Assembly: GCF_900116145.1 (NCBI RefSeq)
Contig: NZ_FPAB01000014.1
Location: 1-64,000, forward strand
Direction: 5' to 3'
Origin: Streptomyces harbinensis
GTDB taxonomy: Bacteria > Actinomycetota > Actinomycetes > Streptomycetales > Streptomycetaceae
DNA: 64,000 nt
Of this stretch, positions 15,640-23,593 are shown piece by piece; positions within the stretch are counted from its first letter, which is position 1, and each line of letters starts with the position of its first letter. The notes beneath the pieces are model-generated. The model did no database searches, was not told the DNA's origin, and saw only the letters and a list, made by a program, of their open reading frames with translations. Both the position numbers and the translations under genes were made by a program.

Positions 15640-16995
15640 GTGCCCGTGTCCTCCCCGTCCTCCCCGTCCGCAGCCCCCGAAGCCAGACGGAAGCTGTCCC
15701 TGCCGCCGTTCTGGGCCCAGATCCTCATCGGTCTCGCCGCCGGTGTGCTGCTCGGCTGGATAGCCCGCAACTGGGAGGTGGACTGGCTGGCCCGCACCCT
15801 GGACGAGATAGGCGGCCGGTTCGTCCAGCTGCTGCGGCTGGCCGTCGCCCCGCTGGTGTTCTTCGCCATCGCCGTCTCCATCACCAACCTCCGCAAGGTC
15901 TCCAACGCCGCCCGGCTGGCCGGCCGCACCCTGCTGTGGTTCCTGGTCACCTCGCTGGTCGCGGTGGCCATCGGCCTCTTCATCGGCCTGGTCACCAACC
16001 CGGGCTCCGGCTCCGCGCTCACCGCCGCGGACGGCCAGGCCCCCGAGAACTCCGGCTCCTGGCTGGACTTCCTCACCGGGATCATCCCGACCGACGTCAT
16101 CACGCCCTTCACCGAGCTGAAGGTCCTCCAGATCGTCTTCCTGGCCGCCGCCGTCGGCATCGCCGCACTCCAGCTCGGTGACAAGGCCGCCCCGCTGGTC
16201 ACCTTCGGCGAGACCGCGCTCGAACTGCTCCAGAAGGCCCTGTGGTGGATCATCCGCCTGGCGCCGCTGGGCACCCTGGGCCTGATCGGCCGCTCCATCA
16301 ACAACTACGGCTGGGACCTGCTGGGCGACTACGCCACCTTCACCATCGACGTGTACGTGGGCTCCCTGCTGGTGCTGTTCGGCGTCTACCCGCTGCTGCT
16401 GCGCTTCGCCGCCGGCCTCAACCCGCTCCAGTTCTTCCGCGGCGCCTGGCCCGCCATCCAGCTGGCCTTCGTCTCCCGCTCCTCGGTGGGTACCCTGCCC
16501 GTCACCCAGCGCGTCACCGAACGGCTCGGGGTGCCGAAGGAGTACACCTCCTTCGCCGTACCGTTCGGCGCCACCACCAAGATGGACGGCTGCGCCGCGA
16601 TCTACCCGGCGCTGGCCGCGATCTTCGTGGCGCAGATCTTCGACATCTCGCTGGGCATCCAGGACTACGTGCTGATCGCGTTCGTGTCGGTGATCGGCTC
16701 CGCCGCCACCGCCGGCCTCACCGGCGCCACCGTCATGACCACCCTGACCCTCTCCACGCTGGGCCTGCCCCTGGAGGGCGTGGGTCTGCTGCTGGCCATC
16801 GACCCGATCCTGGACATGATCCGCACCGCCGTGAACGTGGCCGGCCAGTCCGTGGTCCCGGTGATCGTCGCGGCCCGGGAGAAGATCCTGGACCGGGAGA
16901 AGTACGACACCGCCACGTCGTTCGACCTGGACGACTGGGACAAGGATGAGGACGAGGGCACGGAGACGGCCCGTCCGGTGGGCGCCGCGTCGTAG
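15640..16995 (+). CDS. DAACS family dicarboxylate/amino-acid:cation symporter, possible cystine importer
   Basis: A 451-aa secondary transporter with about eight membrane helices plus the two re-entrant hairpins of the glutamate-transporter fold. The first hairpin carries SRSSVGTLPVT (the SSxGTLP motif) and the TM7 motif FGATTKMDGCAAIY corresponds to the usual G-x-T-x-N-M-D-G-T substrate/Na+ site, with K replacing N and C replacing T. The acidic tail is cytoplasmic. GTG 15640 and 15646 are both possible; GGAG is 7 bp before 15646. The Cys-type leader peptide upstream suggests import of cystine rather than C4-dicarboxylate, as in TcyP of the same family; this is inference. Confidence 0.9.
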   Translation: MPVSSPSSPSAAPEARRKLSLPPFWAQILIGLAAGVLLGWIARNWEVDWLARTLDEIGGRFVQLLRLAVAPLVFFAIAVSITNLRKVSNAARLAGRTLLWFLVTSLVAVAIGLFIGLVTNPGSGSALTAADGQAPENSGSWLDFLTGIIPTDVITPFTELKVLQIVFLAAAVGIAALQLGDKAAPLVTFGETALELLQKALWWIIRLAPLGTLGLIGRSINNYGWDLLGDYATFTIDVYVGSLLVLFGVYPLLLRFAAGLNPLQFFRGAWPAIQLAFVSRSSVGTLPVTQRVTERLGVPKEYTSFAVPFGATTKMDGCAAIYPALAAIFVAQIFDISLGIQDYVLIAFVSVIGSAATAGLTGATVMTTLTLSTLGLPLEGVGLLLAIDPILDMIRTAVNVAGQSVVPVIVAAREKILDREKYDTATSFDLDDWDKDEDEGTETARPVGAAS

Positions 16996-17018
16996 CCGTT
17001 CCGCTTCCAGACCACAGT

Positions 17019-17055
17019 CCGAGCCCCGCTGGACCGGGAAACCAGCGGGGCTCGG
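17019..17055 (+). terminator. Strong hairpin terminator after the symporter
   Basis: A perfect 14-bp stem (CCGAGCCCCGCTGG with CCAGCGGGGCTCGG) and a 9-nt loop begins 24 bp after the symporter stop. No T-run follows, as is common in high-GC actinomycetes. Confidence 0.85.
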
Positions 17056-17153
17056 CCATGCGCACGGTGGCGTACCGTCGCGTTCCCCGGCCAGGTGCCC
17101 CGCCCTCGTCTCACCGCTGTGTAGCCGGGCGGGAGCGGCGAGTACGGGATGGG

Positions 17154-17171
17154 GTTAACTCTTGCGTTAAC
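17154..17171. promoter_or_regulatory. Inverted repeat at the toxin-antitoxin start, probable operator
   Basis: GTTAACTCTTGCGTTAAC, two GTTAAC palindromes 6 bp apart, directly abuts the first ATG (17172) of the toxin gene. It is AT-rich in a GC-rich background, and would overlap a -10/start region, the usual place for HigA-type autorepression. Confidence 0.5.
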
Positions 17172-17558
17172 ATGCGCAGCGTGGCTCAATGGGAAGTGAT
17201 CCTCGTCGCGGAGGTCGCGGCATGGTTCGAGGCTCTGGCCGAAAGTGACTGGGCCAGCGCTGAACAGGTGGAAGACGCGATCGATCTCCTGGCTGCGACG
17301 GGGCCGACGCTCGGTCGCCCGCTGGTGGACCGGATCAAGGGAGCGGAACAGCATCATCTGAAGGAGCTCAGGCCCGGGTCCGGTGGTGGCAGTGAGATGC
17401 GGATCCTGTTCGCTTTCGACCCGGTCCGCCGGGCGGTGCTGCTGGTCGCGGGAGACAAGGCCCGGGACTGGCGGGGCTGGTACGACAGCAACATCCCTCT
17501 CGCTGAGAAGCGCTACCAGGCCCACCTCGATGATCTGGAGACCAGGGAGTACGAATGA
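17172..17558 (+). CDS. higB: HigB/RelE-type toxin (Gp49-like)
   Basis: A 128-aa basic-acidic toxin of the HigB/Gp49 branch of the RelE superfamily. Family marks are WFEALAESDWASAEQVEDAIDLLAATGPTLGRPLVDRIKG, the strand HHLKELRPGSGGGSEMRILFAFDP and the closing ARDWRGWYDSNIPLAEKRYQAHLDDLE. These toxins are ribosome-dependent mRNA interferases. GTG at 17181 is an alternative start; the ATG at 17172 abuts a palindrome with no Shine-Dalgarno, pointing to leaderless expression. Its stop overlaps the antitoxin ATG (ATGA). Toxin-first order is the HigBA arrangement. Confidence 0.9.
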   Translation: MRSVAQWEVILVAEVAAWFEALAESDWASAEQVEDAIDLLAATGPTLGRPLVDRIKGAEQHHLKELRPGSGGGSEMRILFAFDPVRRAVLLVAGDKARDWRGWYDSNIPLAEKRYQAHLDDLETREYE

Positions 17559-17896
17559 GTGACGCAGTCAGGTGGGAGGACGCGAAGCGCGCGGCCCGTG
17601 AGCGGCGTGAGGCCGCGGGGCTGACGGTGCGCACGCCCGCGGAGAAGCAGGCGGCGATGAACAGGCTCGTGTCCGAGGTGCGTGCCTACAAGCTCGCGGA
17701 GATCCGGCGGGAACAGGCGCTGACGCAGCGGGAGGTCGCGGCGTCCATGGGTGTCTCCGCTCCCCGTGTGTCGGCGATCGAGCACGGGATGCTCGACCGC
17801 GCCGAGCTGGCGACCCTGCGCTCCTATGTGGAGGCGCTGGGTGGGCGCCTTCGTGTGGTGGCGGACTTCGGGGATGCGGAGTACACGGTCGCTTGA
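17555..17896 (+). CDS. higA: HigA-type XRE antitoxin
   Basis: A 113-aa protein with an N-terminal helical arm and a C-terminal-half XRE helix-turn-helix (LAEIRREQALTQREVAASMGVSAPRVSAIEHG, residues about 48-79), then a short strand-like end (RLRVVADFGDAEYTV). It neutralises the HigB-type toxin encoded immediately upstream, with which it shares a 4-bp overlap, and probably represses the pair through the GTTAAC inverted repeat at 17154-17171. Length fits the family. Confidence 0.92.
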   Translation: MSDAVRWEDAKRAARERREAAGLTVRTPAEKQAAMNRLVSEVRAYKLAEIRREQALTQREVAASMGVSAPRVSAIEHGMLDRAELATLRSYVEALGGRLRVVADFGDAEYTVA

Positions 17897-17995
17897 TGGG
17901 CGGAGACCGGGGTCGGCCATTCCGTGCCCCCGTTGACGGGCGCCGTCCGTCCCGTTGGTGGGGGGCGGGCGGCGCCGTTCGCGTGTGTTCCGTGG

Positions 17996-19564
17996 TCAGC
18001 AGACGGCCGGTTTCACCCAGGAGCATTCGAGGCCCGCTTCGGCCACCTCCTCCTGGCGCTCGGTGAGCGGCGCGATCGGCGGGGGTGCGGTGGTACGGGG
18101 GCCGGGGCCGCCGTCCGCCGCGAGTGCGGCGACGATCGCGTCCTGCACCCGGGTCTGGCCCGAGCCCAGATGGTGGTTGATCATGATGCTGAACGCCAGC
18201 TCCCGCCCGCCGGCCGTCGTCACATAGCCCGACAGCGCGGTGGCGCCGGTCAGCGTGCCGGTCTTCGCCCGGGCGTTGCCGGCCGCCGGGGTGCCGCACA
18301 TCCGGCTGCGCAGGGTGCCGCCCACCAGCCGGTCCGGCTCGCAGGCGATGGGCAGTGCCGCGTACCAGTGGCCGAACCACGGTTCGTCGCGCACCGCGGC
18401 GAGCAGGTCGGCGAAGTCGGCCGGGGCGATCATGTTCATCCGGGAGAGGCCCGAGCCGTCCACCTGGGCGTAGCCGCCGGGGTCCAGGCCGAGCCGGGTG
18501 GCGTGGTCGGCGACGGCCGCGAGTCCCGCCGTCCAGCTGCCGGTGCCGGTGTCGGCGGCGCCGATCGCCTTCAGCAGTGCTTCGCCGTGCGGGTTGACGG
18601 ACAGTTTCAGGAACGGCACCAGGATCTCGGACAGCGGCATCGAGGTGTGCGCGGCCACGGTCTCGGCGCCCGCCGGTACGGCCCGTCCGGTCACCGTGGT
18701 CCCGGCCACCGTGACGCCGTGGGCGGCGAGCGCGTCGGCGAAGACGGCGGCGGTGTACGCGGTGGGGTCGGTGACGCTCAGCCAGGTGTCGGTGGGCGCG
18801 GCGCCGGCCGGGACGGTGCCGGTGACGGTGATGGTGTCCTGCCCGTGGGTCCGCCCGACGGAGAGGGTGTGCGGTCCGCCGGCGGCCACGGTCACGGCGC
18901 GGTTGTCGACGGTCAGCAGGTCGGGCGCGGGGTGCAGGGTGACCGAGGCCGGCTTGCCGGGGGCGGCGCCGGGGCCGGCACTCACCCGGACGCTGCCGGA
19001 GTCGTAGTCGGTGTCGGGTGCCAGGGTGAGCGCGGAGACCGGGGCGGAGTAGGCGTACTGTTCGGCGTCCCAGCCCCAGGCGCGGCCGAGTCCTGGGCCG
19101 GTGAAGAGGGTGTCGTCCGCGACGAGATCGCCGGGGACGTGGGTGATACCGGCGGCGGCCACCTCGGCGGCGAGGTCGTCGAGTTCGCCGGGCAGCAGCA
19201 CGGGGTCGCCGGTGCCGCGCAGATAGAGGTCGCCGTCGCGGGTGCGCAGCACCTCGGTCCGGAAGCGGTGGTCGGGGCCGAGGATGTCGAGGGCGGCGGA
19301 GGCGGTCAGCAGTTTGGTGGTGGAGGCGGGCATCAGCCGCCGGTCGCCGTCGCGGTCGTAGAGGGTTTGGCCGGTGGCCGGGTCGCGTACCACCACCTGG
19401 GCGGCGGCGCCGGAGAGCAGCGGGTCGGTGAGGATCGAGTCGATCGTGTCCGCGAACCCGGGCCGTCCGGTGTCCCCGGCACCGGCTGTTCCGGAGGACC
19501 ACACCAGGCTCAGCCCGAGCACGGCGGCGAGCGGCAGCAGGAGCGTGCGATGAGGGCGCGTCAT
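17996..19564 (-). CDS. dacB: D-alanyl-D-alanine carboxypeptidase/endopeptidase (PBP4, S13)
   Basis: A 522-aa exported low-molecular-mass penicillin-binding protein. After a signal peptide (about residues 1-30, cleavage near AGAG) come the three active-site motifs: SxxK as PASTTKLLT (Ser about residue 79), SxN as SGLSRMN, and KTG as AKTGTLTG. The large insertion between SxxK and SxN is the S13/PBP4 hallmark. It trims peptidoglycan peptides outside the membrane. Monocistronic, convergent with higBA and divergent from the next membrane-protein gene. Confidence 0.93.
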   Translation of the reverse strand: MTRPHRTLLLPLAAVLGLSLVWSSGTAGAGDTGRPGFADTIDSILTDPLLSGAAAQVVVRDPATGQTLYDRDGDRRLMPASTTKLLTASAALDILGPDHRFRTEVLRTRDGDLYLRGTGDPVLLPGELDDLAAEVAAAGITHVPGDLVADDTLFTGPGLGRAWGWDAEQYAYSAPVSALTLAPDTDYDSGSVRVSAGPGAAPGKPASVTLHPAPDLLTVDNRAVTVAAGGPHTLSVGRTHGQDTITVTGTVPAGAAPTDTWLSVTDPTAYTAAVFADALAAHGVTVAGTTVTGRAVPAGAETVAAHTSMPLSEILVPFLKLSVNPHGEALLKAIGAADTGTGSWTAGLAAVADHATRLGLDPGGYAQVDGSGLSRMNMIAPADFADLLAAVRDEPWFGHWYAALPIACEPDRLVGGTLRSRMCGTPAAGNARAKTGTLTGATALSGYVTTAGGRELAFSIMINHHLGSGQTRVQDAIVAALAADGGPGPRTTAPPPIAPLTERQEEVAEAGLECSWVKPAVC

Positions 19565-19719
19565 GCGGTGTCATCATGCCCATGGCAAGGAGCGCGTCAA
19601 GAGCGCCGCTCCGGTCACCTCGCTCCGTGTCCGCGCGCGGGGCGGTGGACGGAGGTTGCCGCGCCGCGTGCCGGAGCGGATGATGGGGTCCGCGGCGAAT
19701 GGGGAGGGCGGTACGGCAG

Positions 19720-20445
19720 ATGTCCGGCACGCACGAGACGGGTACCTCCCCTCCCGCCGGCCCGCCGGGCAGCCCGCCGTGGCCACCGTGGCCGGCGGAT
19801 CCACTGCCGCCGGCCGCCGAACGCAAGCTTCTGCCGGACCTGCTGCGCCGGGTGACGCCCGGTGGTGCCTTCGACCGCCGGCACCGGGCCCTGCCGACCT
19901 GGCGTCTCGCCCTGTACGCCGGGCTGTTGGCCGCCGGGATCGCGCTGCCGGGCAGCGGACTGCTGGGCCCGTGGCCCATGCTCCCGGCCGCCCCGCTCGC
20001 CCTGGCGCTGGTCGTCGTGTTCGCCGGGTACGTCCGCCGGCCGCTCCTTCCCGTCCTGGCGCTCATCGCCGGCGCCTTCCTGTTCGTCGCCGGCCACCAG
20101 GTGGAGCAACAGCGGGTGCTGGCCGAACGCGGCGAGTGGACCGAGGCAGTCGTGGTGGCGAAAGCGGAGGGCGGTGGCCGGGGCAAACAGCCCACCTGCG
20201 ACCTGGAGTTCACCGACGGCTCGCCTCCGGACCGGGTGGTGTGCCACGGCACCAGCGCGGTCGGCGACCGGCTGCGGGTGCTGGTCGATCCGCGGCGGGC
20301 GGTTCCGCCGAGCCTCGGCGGGCCGCACGTCACCGGCTACACCGTGACGGTCGGCACGCTGGGCGTGGTGTTCGCCGCGCTGGTGGCGGCCGGCACCAGC
20401 GCCGGTCATCGCCGTCGGCTGGCCGAGGCTGCGGGCCCGGCCTGA
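19720..20445 (+). CDS. Membrane protein of unknown function (DUF3592-like)
   Basis: A 241-aa protein: Pro-rich cytoplasmic N-terminus, three closely packed helices between about residues 55 and 120, an extracytoplasmic beta-rich stretch (EWTEAVVVAKAEGGG...CDLEFTDG...VVCHG...GDRLRVLVDPR) and a final helix (about 205-225). The extracellular stretch and the helix after it recall DUF3592 membrane proteins; I am not certain. GGAGGG lies 11 bp before ATG 19720; an in-frame ATG at 19699 is possible. Divergent from dacB. Confidence 0.75.
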   Translation: MSGTHETGTSPPAGPPGSPPWPPWPADPLPPAAERKLLPDLLRRVTPGGAFDRRHRALPTWRLALYAGLLAAGIALPGSGLLGPWPMLPAAPLALALVVVFAGYVRRPLLPVLALIAGAFLFVAGHQVEQQRVLAERGEWTEAVVVAKAEGGGRGKQPTCDLEFTDGSPPDRVVCHGTSAVGDRLRVLVDPRRAVPPSLGGPHVTGYTVTVGTLGVVFAALVAAGTSAGHRRRLAEAAGPA

Positions 20446-20677
20446 TCACCGGGCCGTCCGTCCCGGCCACGCGCCGGGCGGCCGGGCCCCATCGCCAGGA
20501 GGGAGCCGGCAGCACAGCCGTGATCACGCCGACCTTCTCCCGTCCTTGGGGTGATGTGTGCCGGTACGACCGCCGCTCCGCCGGACAAAGGCGTGGCGGT
20601 CCGGTGAAGGAGCCGGTCAGGGGCGCGTGCGGGCGGGCAGAATCCCCGGGAACCGCCGCACCGTGCCGGGAGTGCCC

Positions 20678-22579
20678 ATGACGCCACCGCAAGATCCCCT
20701 CGCACCACCGCCCCCCGTCACCCGCCCCCGGTTGCGCCGCGCCCACGGCGCCGTCCTGGAGGCGTCGCTGCCCGCGCTCGTGCCCGCCGTCGAACAGGGC
20801 AGCCTCGCCGACATCCCGTTCGTCAACGCCCAGCAGGCCCCCGACGCCGTCGCGTTCAGCCGCAAGCACCGGGACGGCACCTGGTACGACGTCACCTGCG
20901 CCCAGTTCGCCGGCGAGGTGCTGGCCGTCGCCAAGGGCCTCATCGCCCACGGGCTCGCCCCCGGCGACCGGCTCGCCATCATGTCCCGCACCCGGTACGA
21001 GTGGACCCTCCTCGACTTCGCCGCCTGGGCCGCCGGCCTCATCACCGTCCCCGTGCATCCCACCGCCACCGCCCGTCAGGTCAGCTGGATCCTGCGCGAC
21101 GCCGGGGCCCGGGCCTGCGCGGTCGAGGGGGTGGACGAGGCGCGCACCCTCACCGCCGTCCGCGGCGAACTGCCGCACCTGGAACACCTGTGGCAGCTCA
21201 CCGCCATCCACGGCAACGAGTCCAGCGCCATCGGCCAGATCTCCGCCGCCGGGCGCGGGCTGCCGCACTCCGCCGTCGCCGAACGCCGCCGGCTCCTGAC
21301 CCCCGGCCACATCGCCACCCTCACCCACACCTCCGGCACCGCCGCCCTGCCGCAGGGCTGCGTTCTCACCCACGCCCATCTCTTCACCAAGATCGACAAC
21401 ACGATCGAACTGCTCTACCCCGTCTACCGCTCCCTCACCGACCGGCCCGCCGCCACCCTGCTGACCCTGCCGCTGGCCCACGCGCTGGGCCGGACCGTCG
21501 CGCTGGGCTGCGTACGGGCCCGGATCCGGCTCGGCCACGCGCCGGACGCCGACGCGCTGCCGGACCTGGCCGGGTTCCGGCCCACCTTCCTGGTCACCAC
21601 CCCCCGGCTGCTGGAACGCGTCCACCACACCACCCGGGCCACCGCCGAAGAGGCCGGCCGGGCCGCCGCGTTCGACCGGGCCGCCGCGCTCGCGCGGCGC
21701 ATCGGCGCCGCCGTCGCCGCCGAGCAGCACGGCACCGGCGACGGACCCGGGCTCAGCCTGCGGGCCGGCCGCTCGCTGTACGAGGCCGGCGTCTACCGGC
21801 GGGTGCGCGAGGCGCTGGGCGGCGAGGTCCGCCACGTGCTGTGCGGCGGTGCCCCGCTCAGCCGCTCGCTGGCCACCTTCTACGAGGGCGTCGGCATCCC
21901 GGTGCACGAGAGCTACGGCCTCACCGAGACCGCCGCCGGTGCCGTCCTCGCCCCGCCGCACGCCCCGCGGCTCGGCACCGTGGGCTGGCCGCTGCCGGGT
22001 ACGGCGGTGCGCATCGCCGAGGACGGCGAGATCCTGCTGCGCGGCGGGCAGATCTGCAGCGGCTACTGGGACTCCCGCACCCGCAGCATCCGCCCCGTCA
22101 CCGGCTCCGGCGGCTGGCTGCCCACCGGGGACCTCGGCGCGCTGGACGAGGACGGCTACCTCACGGTGCACGGCCGCAAGCAGGACCTGATCACCCTGGC
22201 GGACGGCGCCCGCTTCTCGCCGGGGCCGCTGGAGGAGGCCATCCGCGCCGATCCGGTGATCGGCCACTGCGTGGTGGCCGGTGAGGGACGTCCCTACCTC
22301 ACCGCGCTGCTGACCCTCGACCCCGAAGGGCTCGCCCAGTGGCTGCGCGCGGCCGGCCGCCGCCCGGCGGCGGCCGAGCGGATGGCCGAGGACCCCGAAC
22401 TGCTGCGCCACATCCAGCGGGTGATCGACGAGGCGGGCCGCGTCCACCGCTTCCACCTGTTGCCCCGCCCGTTCACGGTGGCCTCCGGCTATCTGACCCC
22501 GGCGGGTACCCTGCGCCGCACGGCGGTGCTGCGCGACCATACCGAGCCGGTCGAGAACCTGTACCGCGGGGGCCGGTGA
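20678..22579 (+). CDS. AMP-dependent acyl-CoA synthetase-like protein with altered active site
   Basis: A 633-aa protein of the ANL superfamily, closest in layout to FadD15-type long-chain acyl-CoA synthetases (HRDGTWYDVTCAQFAGEV start; VHESYGLTETAAG A5 motif; TGDLGALDEDGYLTVHGRKQDLI A7/A8). Two lysines that are nearly invariant are absent. The P-loop TSGTTG-x-PKG reads TSGTAALPQG (about residue 218-227), and the C-terminal LTPTLKLRR reads LTPAGTLRR (about residue 604-612), so the lysine that drives adenylation is Thr. It may be a non-catalytic paralogue or use other chemistry. ATG 20678 follows GGGAG by 7 bp. Confidence 0.88.
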   Translation: MTPPQDPLAPPPPVTRPRLRRAHGAVLEASLPALVPAVEQGSLADIPFVNAQQAPDAVAFSRKHRDGTWYDVTCAQFAGEVLAVAKGLIAHGLAPGDRLAIMSRTRYEWTLLDFAAWAAGLITVPVHPTATARQVSWILRDAGARACAVEGVDEARTLTAVRGELPHLEHLWQLTAIHGNESSAIGQISAAGRGLPHSAVAERRRLLTPGHIATLTHTSGTAALPQGCVLTHAHLFTKIDNTIELLYPVYRSLTDRPAATLLTLPLAHALGRTVALGCVRARIRLGHAPDADALPDLAGFRPTFLVTTPRLLERVHHTTRATAEEAGRAAAFDRAAALARRIGAAVAAEQHGTGDGPGLSLRAGRSLYEAGVYRRVREALGGEVRHVLCGGAPLSRSLATFYEGVGIPVHESYGLTETAAGAVLAPPHAPRLGTVGWPLPGTAVRIAEDGEILLRGGQICSGYWDSRTRSIRPVTGSGGWLPTGDLGALDEDGYLTVHGRKQDLITLADGARFSPGPLEEAIRADPVIGHCVVAGEGRPYLTALLTLDPEGLAQWLRAAGRRPAAAERMAEDPELLRHIQRVIDEAGRVHRFHLLPRPFTVASGYLTPAGTLRRTAVLRDHTEPVENLYRGGR

Positions 22580-22615
22580 GCCGGGCCGGGGGACCGGGGC
22601 CGGGGGAGAATTCAG

Positions 22616-23041
22616 CTAAGAGCGTAGGTCCCGGCGGCGCACCGTGCGCAGCCCGCACGCCTCCCCGATGGCGTCGGCGTCCTCCAGGAGCACGATCAGG
22701 ATGAAGAAAAGGTAACCGAAGAGCCAACGCCGTACCGCGCGCAGGAAACGCGGGCGTCCGGCATCGGTCACCCGGACCACCCGCAGGCCCCAGAGCAGTT
22801 TTCCGAGGCTCGCCCGAAAGAGCAGGACGAGAATCACATGATTGACGCAGGAGAGGGCCAGCGCGGTGAGGGCCGGCGCGAGGAATTCACCGGCTCCACC
22901 GGTATCCGGGAACAATGCCCGGGCCAGCGCCACCCCCGCCCCGAGCGCGAAAAGGACGTCGGTGAACACCGCCGCCATCAGCCGCAAGGTTCCCGCTTCC
23001 GGAGGCGGCGCGGGAGGGCCGGTTCGCTTTATCTGTCGCAC
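22616..23041 (-). CDS. RDD family membrane protein
   Basis: A 141-aa protein with the RDD fold: TM1 with the family Arg/Asp pair (TLRLMAAVFTDVLFALG), TM2, the amphipathic SLGKLLWGLRVVRV motif linking TM2 to TM3, and TM3 (WLFGYLFFILIVLL). RDD proteins are small integral membrane proteins, some linked to transport or Na+ tolerance. The start is GTG with little ribosome site; start confidence is low. It converges with the acyl ligase gene. Confidence 0.8.
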   Translation of the reverse strand: MRQIKRTGPPAPPPEAGTLRLMAAVFTDVLFALGAGVALARALFPDTGGAGEFLAPALTALALSCVNHVILVLLFRASLGKLLWGLRVVRVTDAGRPRFLRAVRRWLFGYLFFILIVLLEDADAIGEACGLRTVRRRDLRS

Positions 23042-23096
23042 GCATGACAGGGACGCCGGCGGCCGGGCCCCGGTTCTGCGGCTGCGCGCAAAGGCA

Positions 23097-23123
23097 GGAG
23101 CCCCCGCGCCGGGCGGGGGCTCC
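23097..23123 (-). terminator. Hairpin terminator after the cold-shock gene
   Basis: Perfect 11-bp stem (GGAGCCCCCGC with GCGGGGGCTCC) and 5-nt loop, 35 bp downstream of the minus-strand cold-shock stop. Confidence 0.8.
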
Positions 23124-23157
23124 TTGGGTACTGCGTTCGACGCCCTGGGGCGACGGA

Positions 23158-23361
23158 TCAGGCCGGGGTGACGTTCTCGGCCTGCGGGCCCTTCGGACCC
23201 TGGGTGACGTCGAAGGTCACCTGCTGGCTCTCCTCAAGCGAGCGGAAGCCAGAGGCGTTGATGGCGGAGTAGTGGACGAAGACATCGGGGCCGCCGCCGT
23301 CCTGGGCAATGAAGCCGAAGCCCTTCTCGGCGTTGAACCACTTGACGGTTCCGGTAGCCAT
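23158..23361 (-). CDS. Cold-shock protein (CspA family)
   Basis: A 67-aa single cold-shock domain with RNP1 (KGFGFIAQD) and RNP2 (VFVHYSAI) RNA-binding motifs and the conserved N-terminus GTVKWFNAEKG. It binds single-stranded RNA/DNA as an RNA chaperone. GGGAGGG precedes the ATG. The gene has a long AT-richer upstream region (23362 to about 23480), probably a structured 5' untranslated leader as in other csp genes, and a hairpin terminator. Confidence 0.96.
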   Translation of the reverse strand: MATGTVKWFNAEKGFGFIAQDGGGPDVFVHYSAINASGFRSLEESQQVTFDVTQGPKGPQAENVTPA

Positions 23362-23593
23362 AAGCCCTCCCTGGGCCTATAAGGGTCGCCCTGCTCCAGA
23401 ACCTGCAAGAAGTCTGAAAACGACGAAAGCCCGCGGTTACATGCTCCGCAGGCTCGTACTGCAAGGGAAACCAAACTGCAACTTGCTGCGAGCGTAGCAC
23501 GCTGTGTGCACGACCGGAAGGATGGAAGTCCCCCGTCGGGGGGAATCGCAACTGGCGGTCGGCTCGCATGACACCAGGCGTACCCTCACAGGG
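23362..23593. promoter_or_regulatory. Divergent intergenic region between csp and mqnA
   Basis: 232 bp holding the csp leader (minus strand) and the mqnA promoter (plus). A TACCCT (23581-23586) lies 7 nt before the mqnA GTG, consistent with a -10 for leaderless expression. The csp side is purine/AT-richer than the rest. A short GC hairpin (CCCCC-GTC-GGGGG) is at about 23530-23543. Confidence 0.4.

Noticed and set aside
20330..22540. 736-codon open frame antisense to the acyl ligase, and similar long antisense frames across the nuo operon
   Set aside because: High-GC genes create long opposite-strand frames; composition is Gly/Arg/Pro-biased with no domain, and the sense gene is certain.
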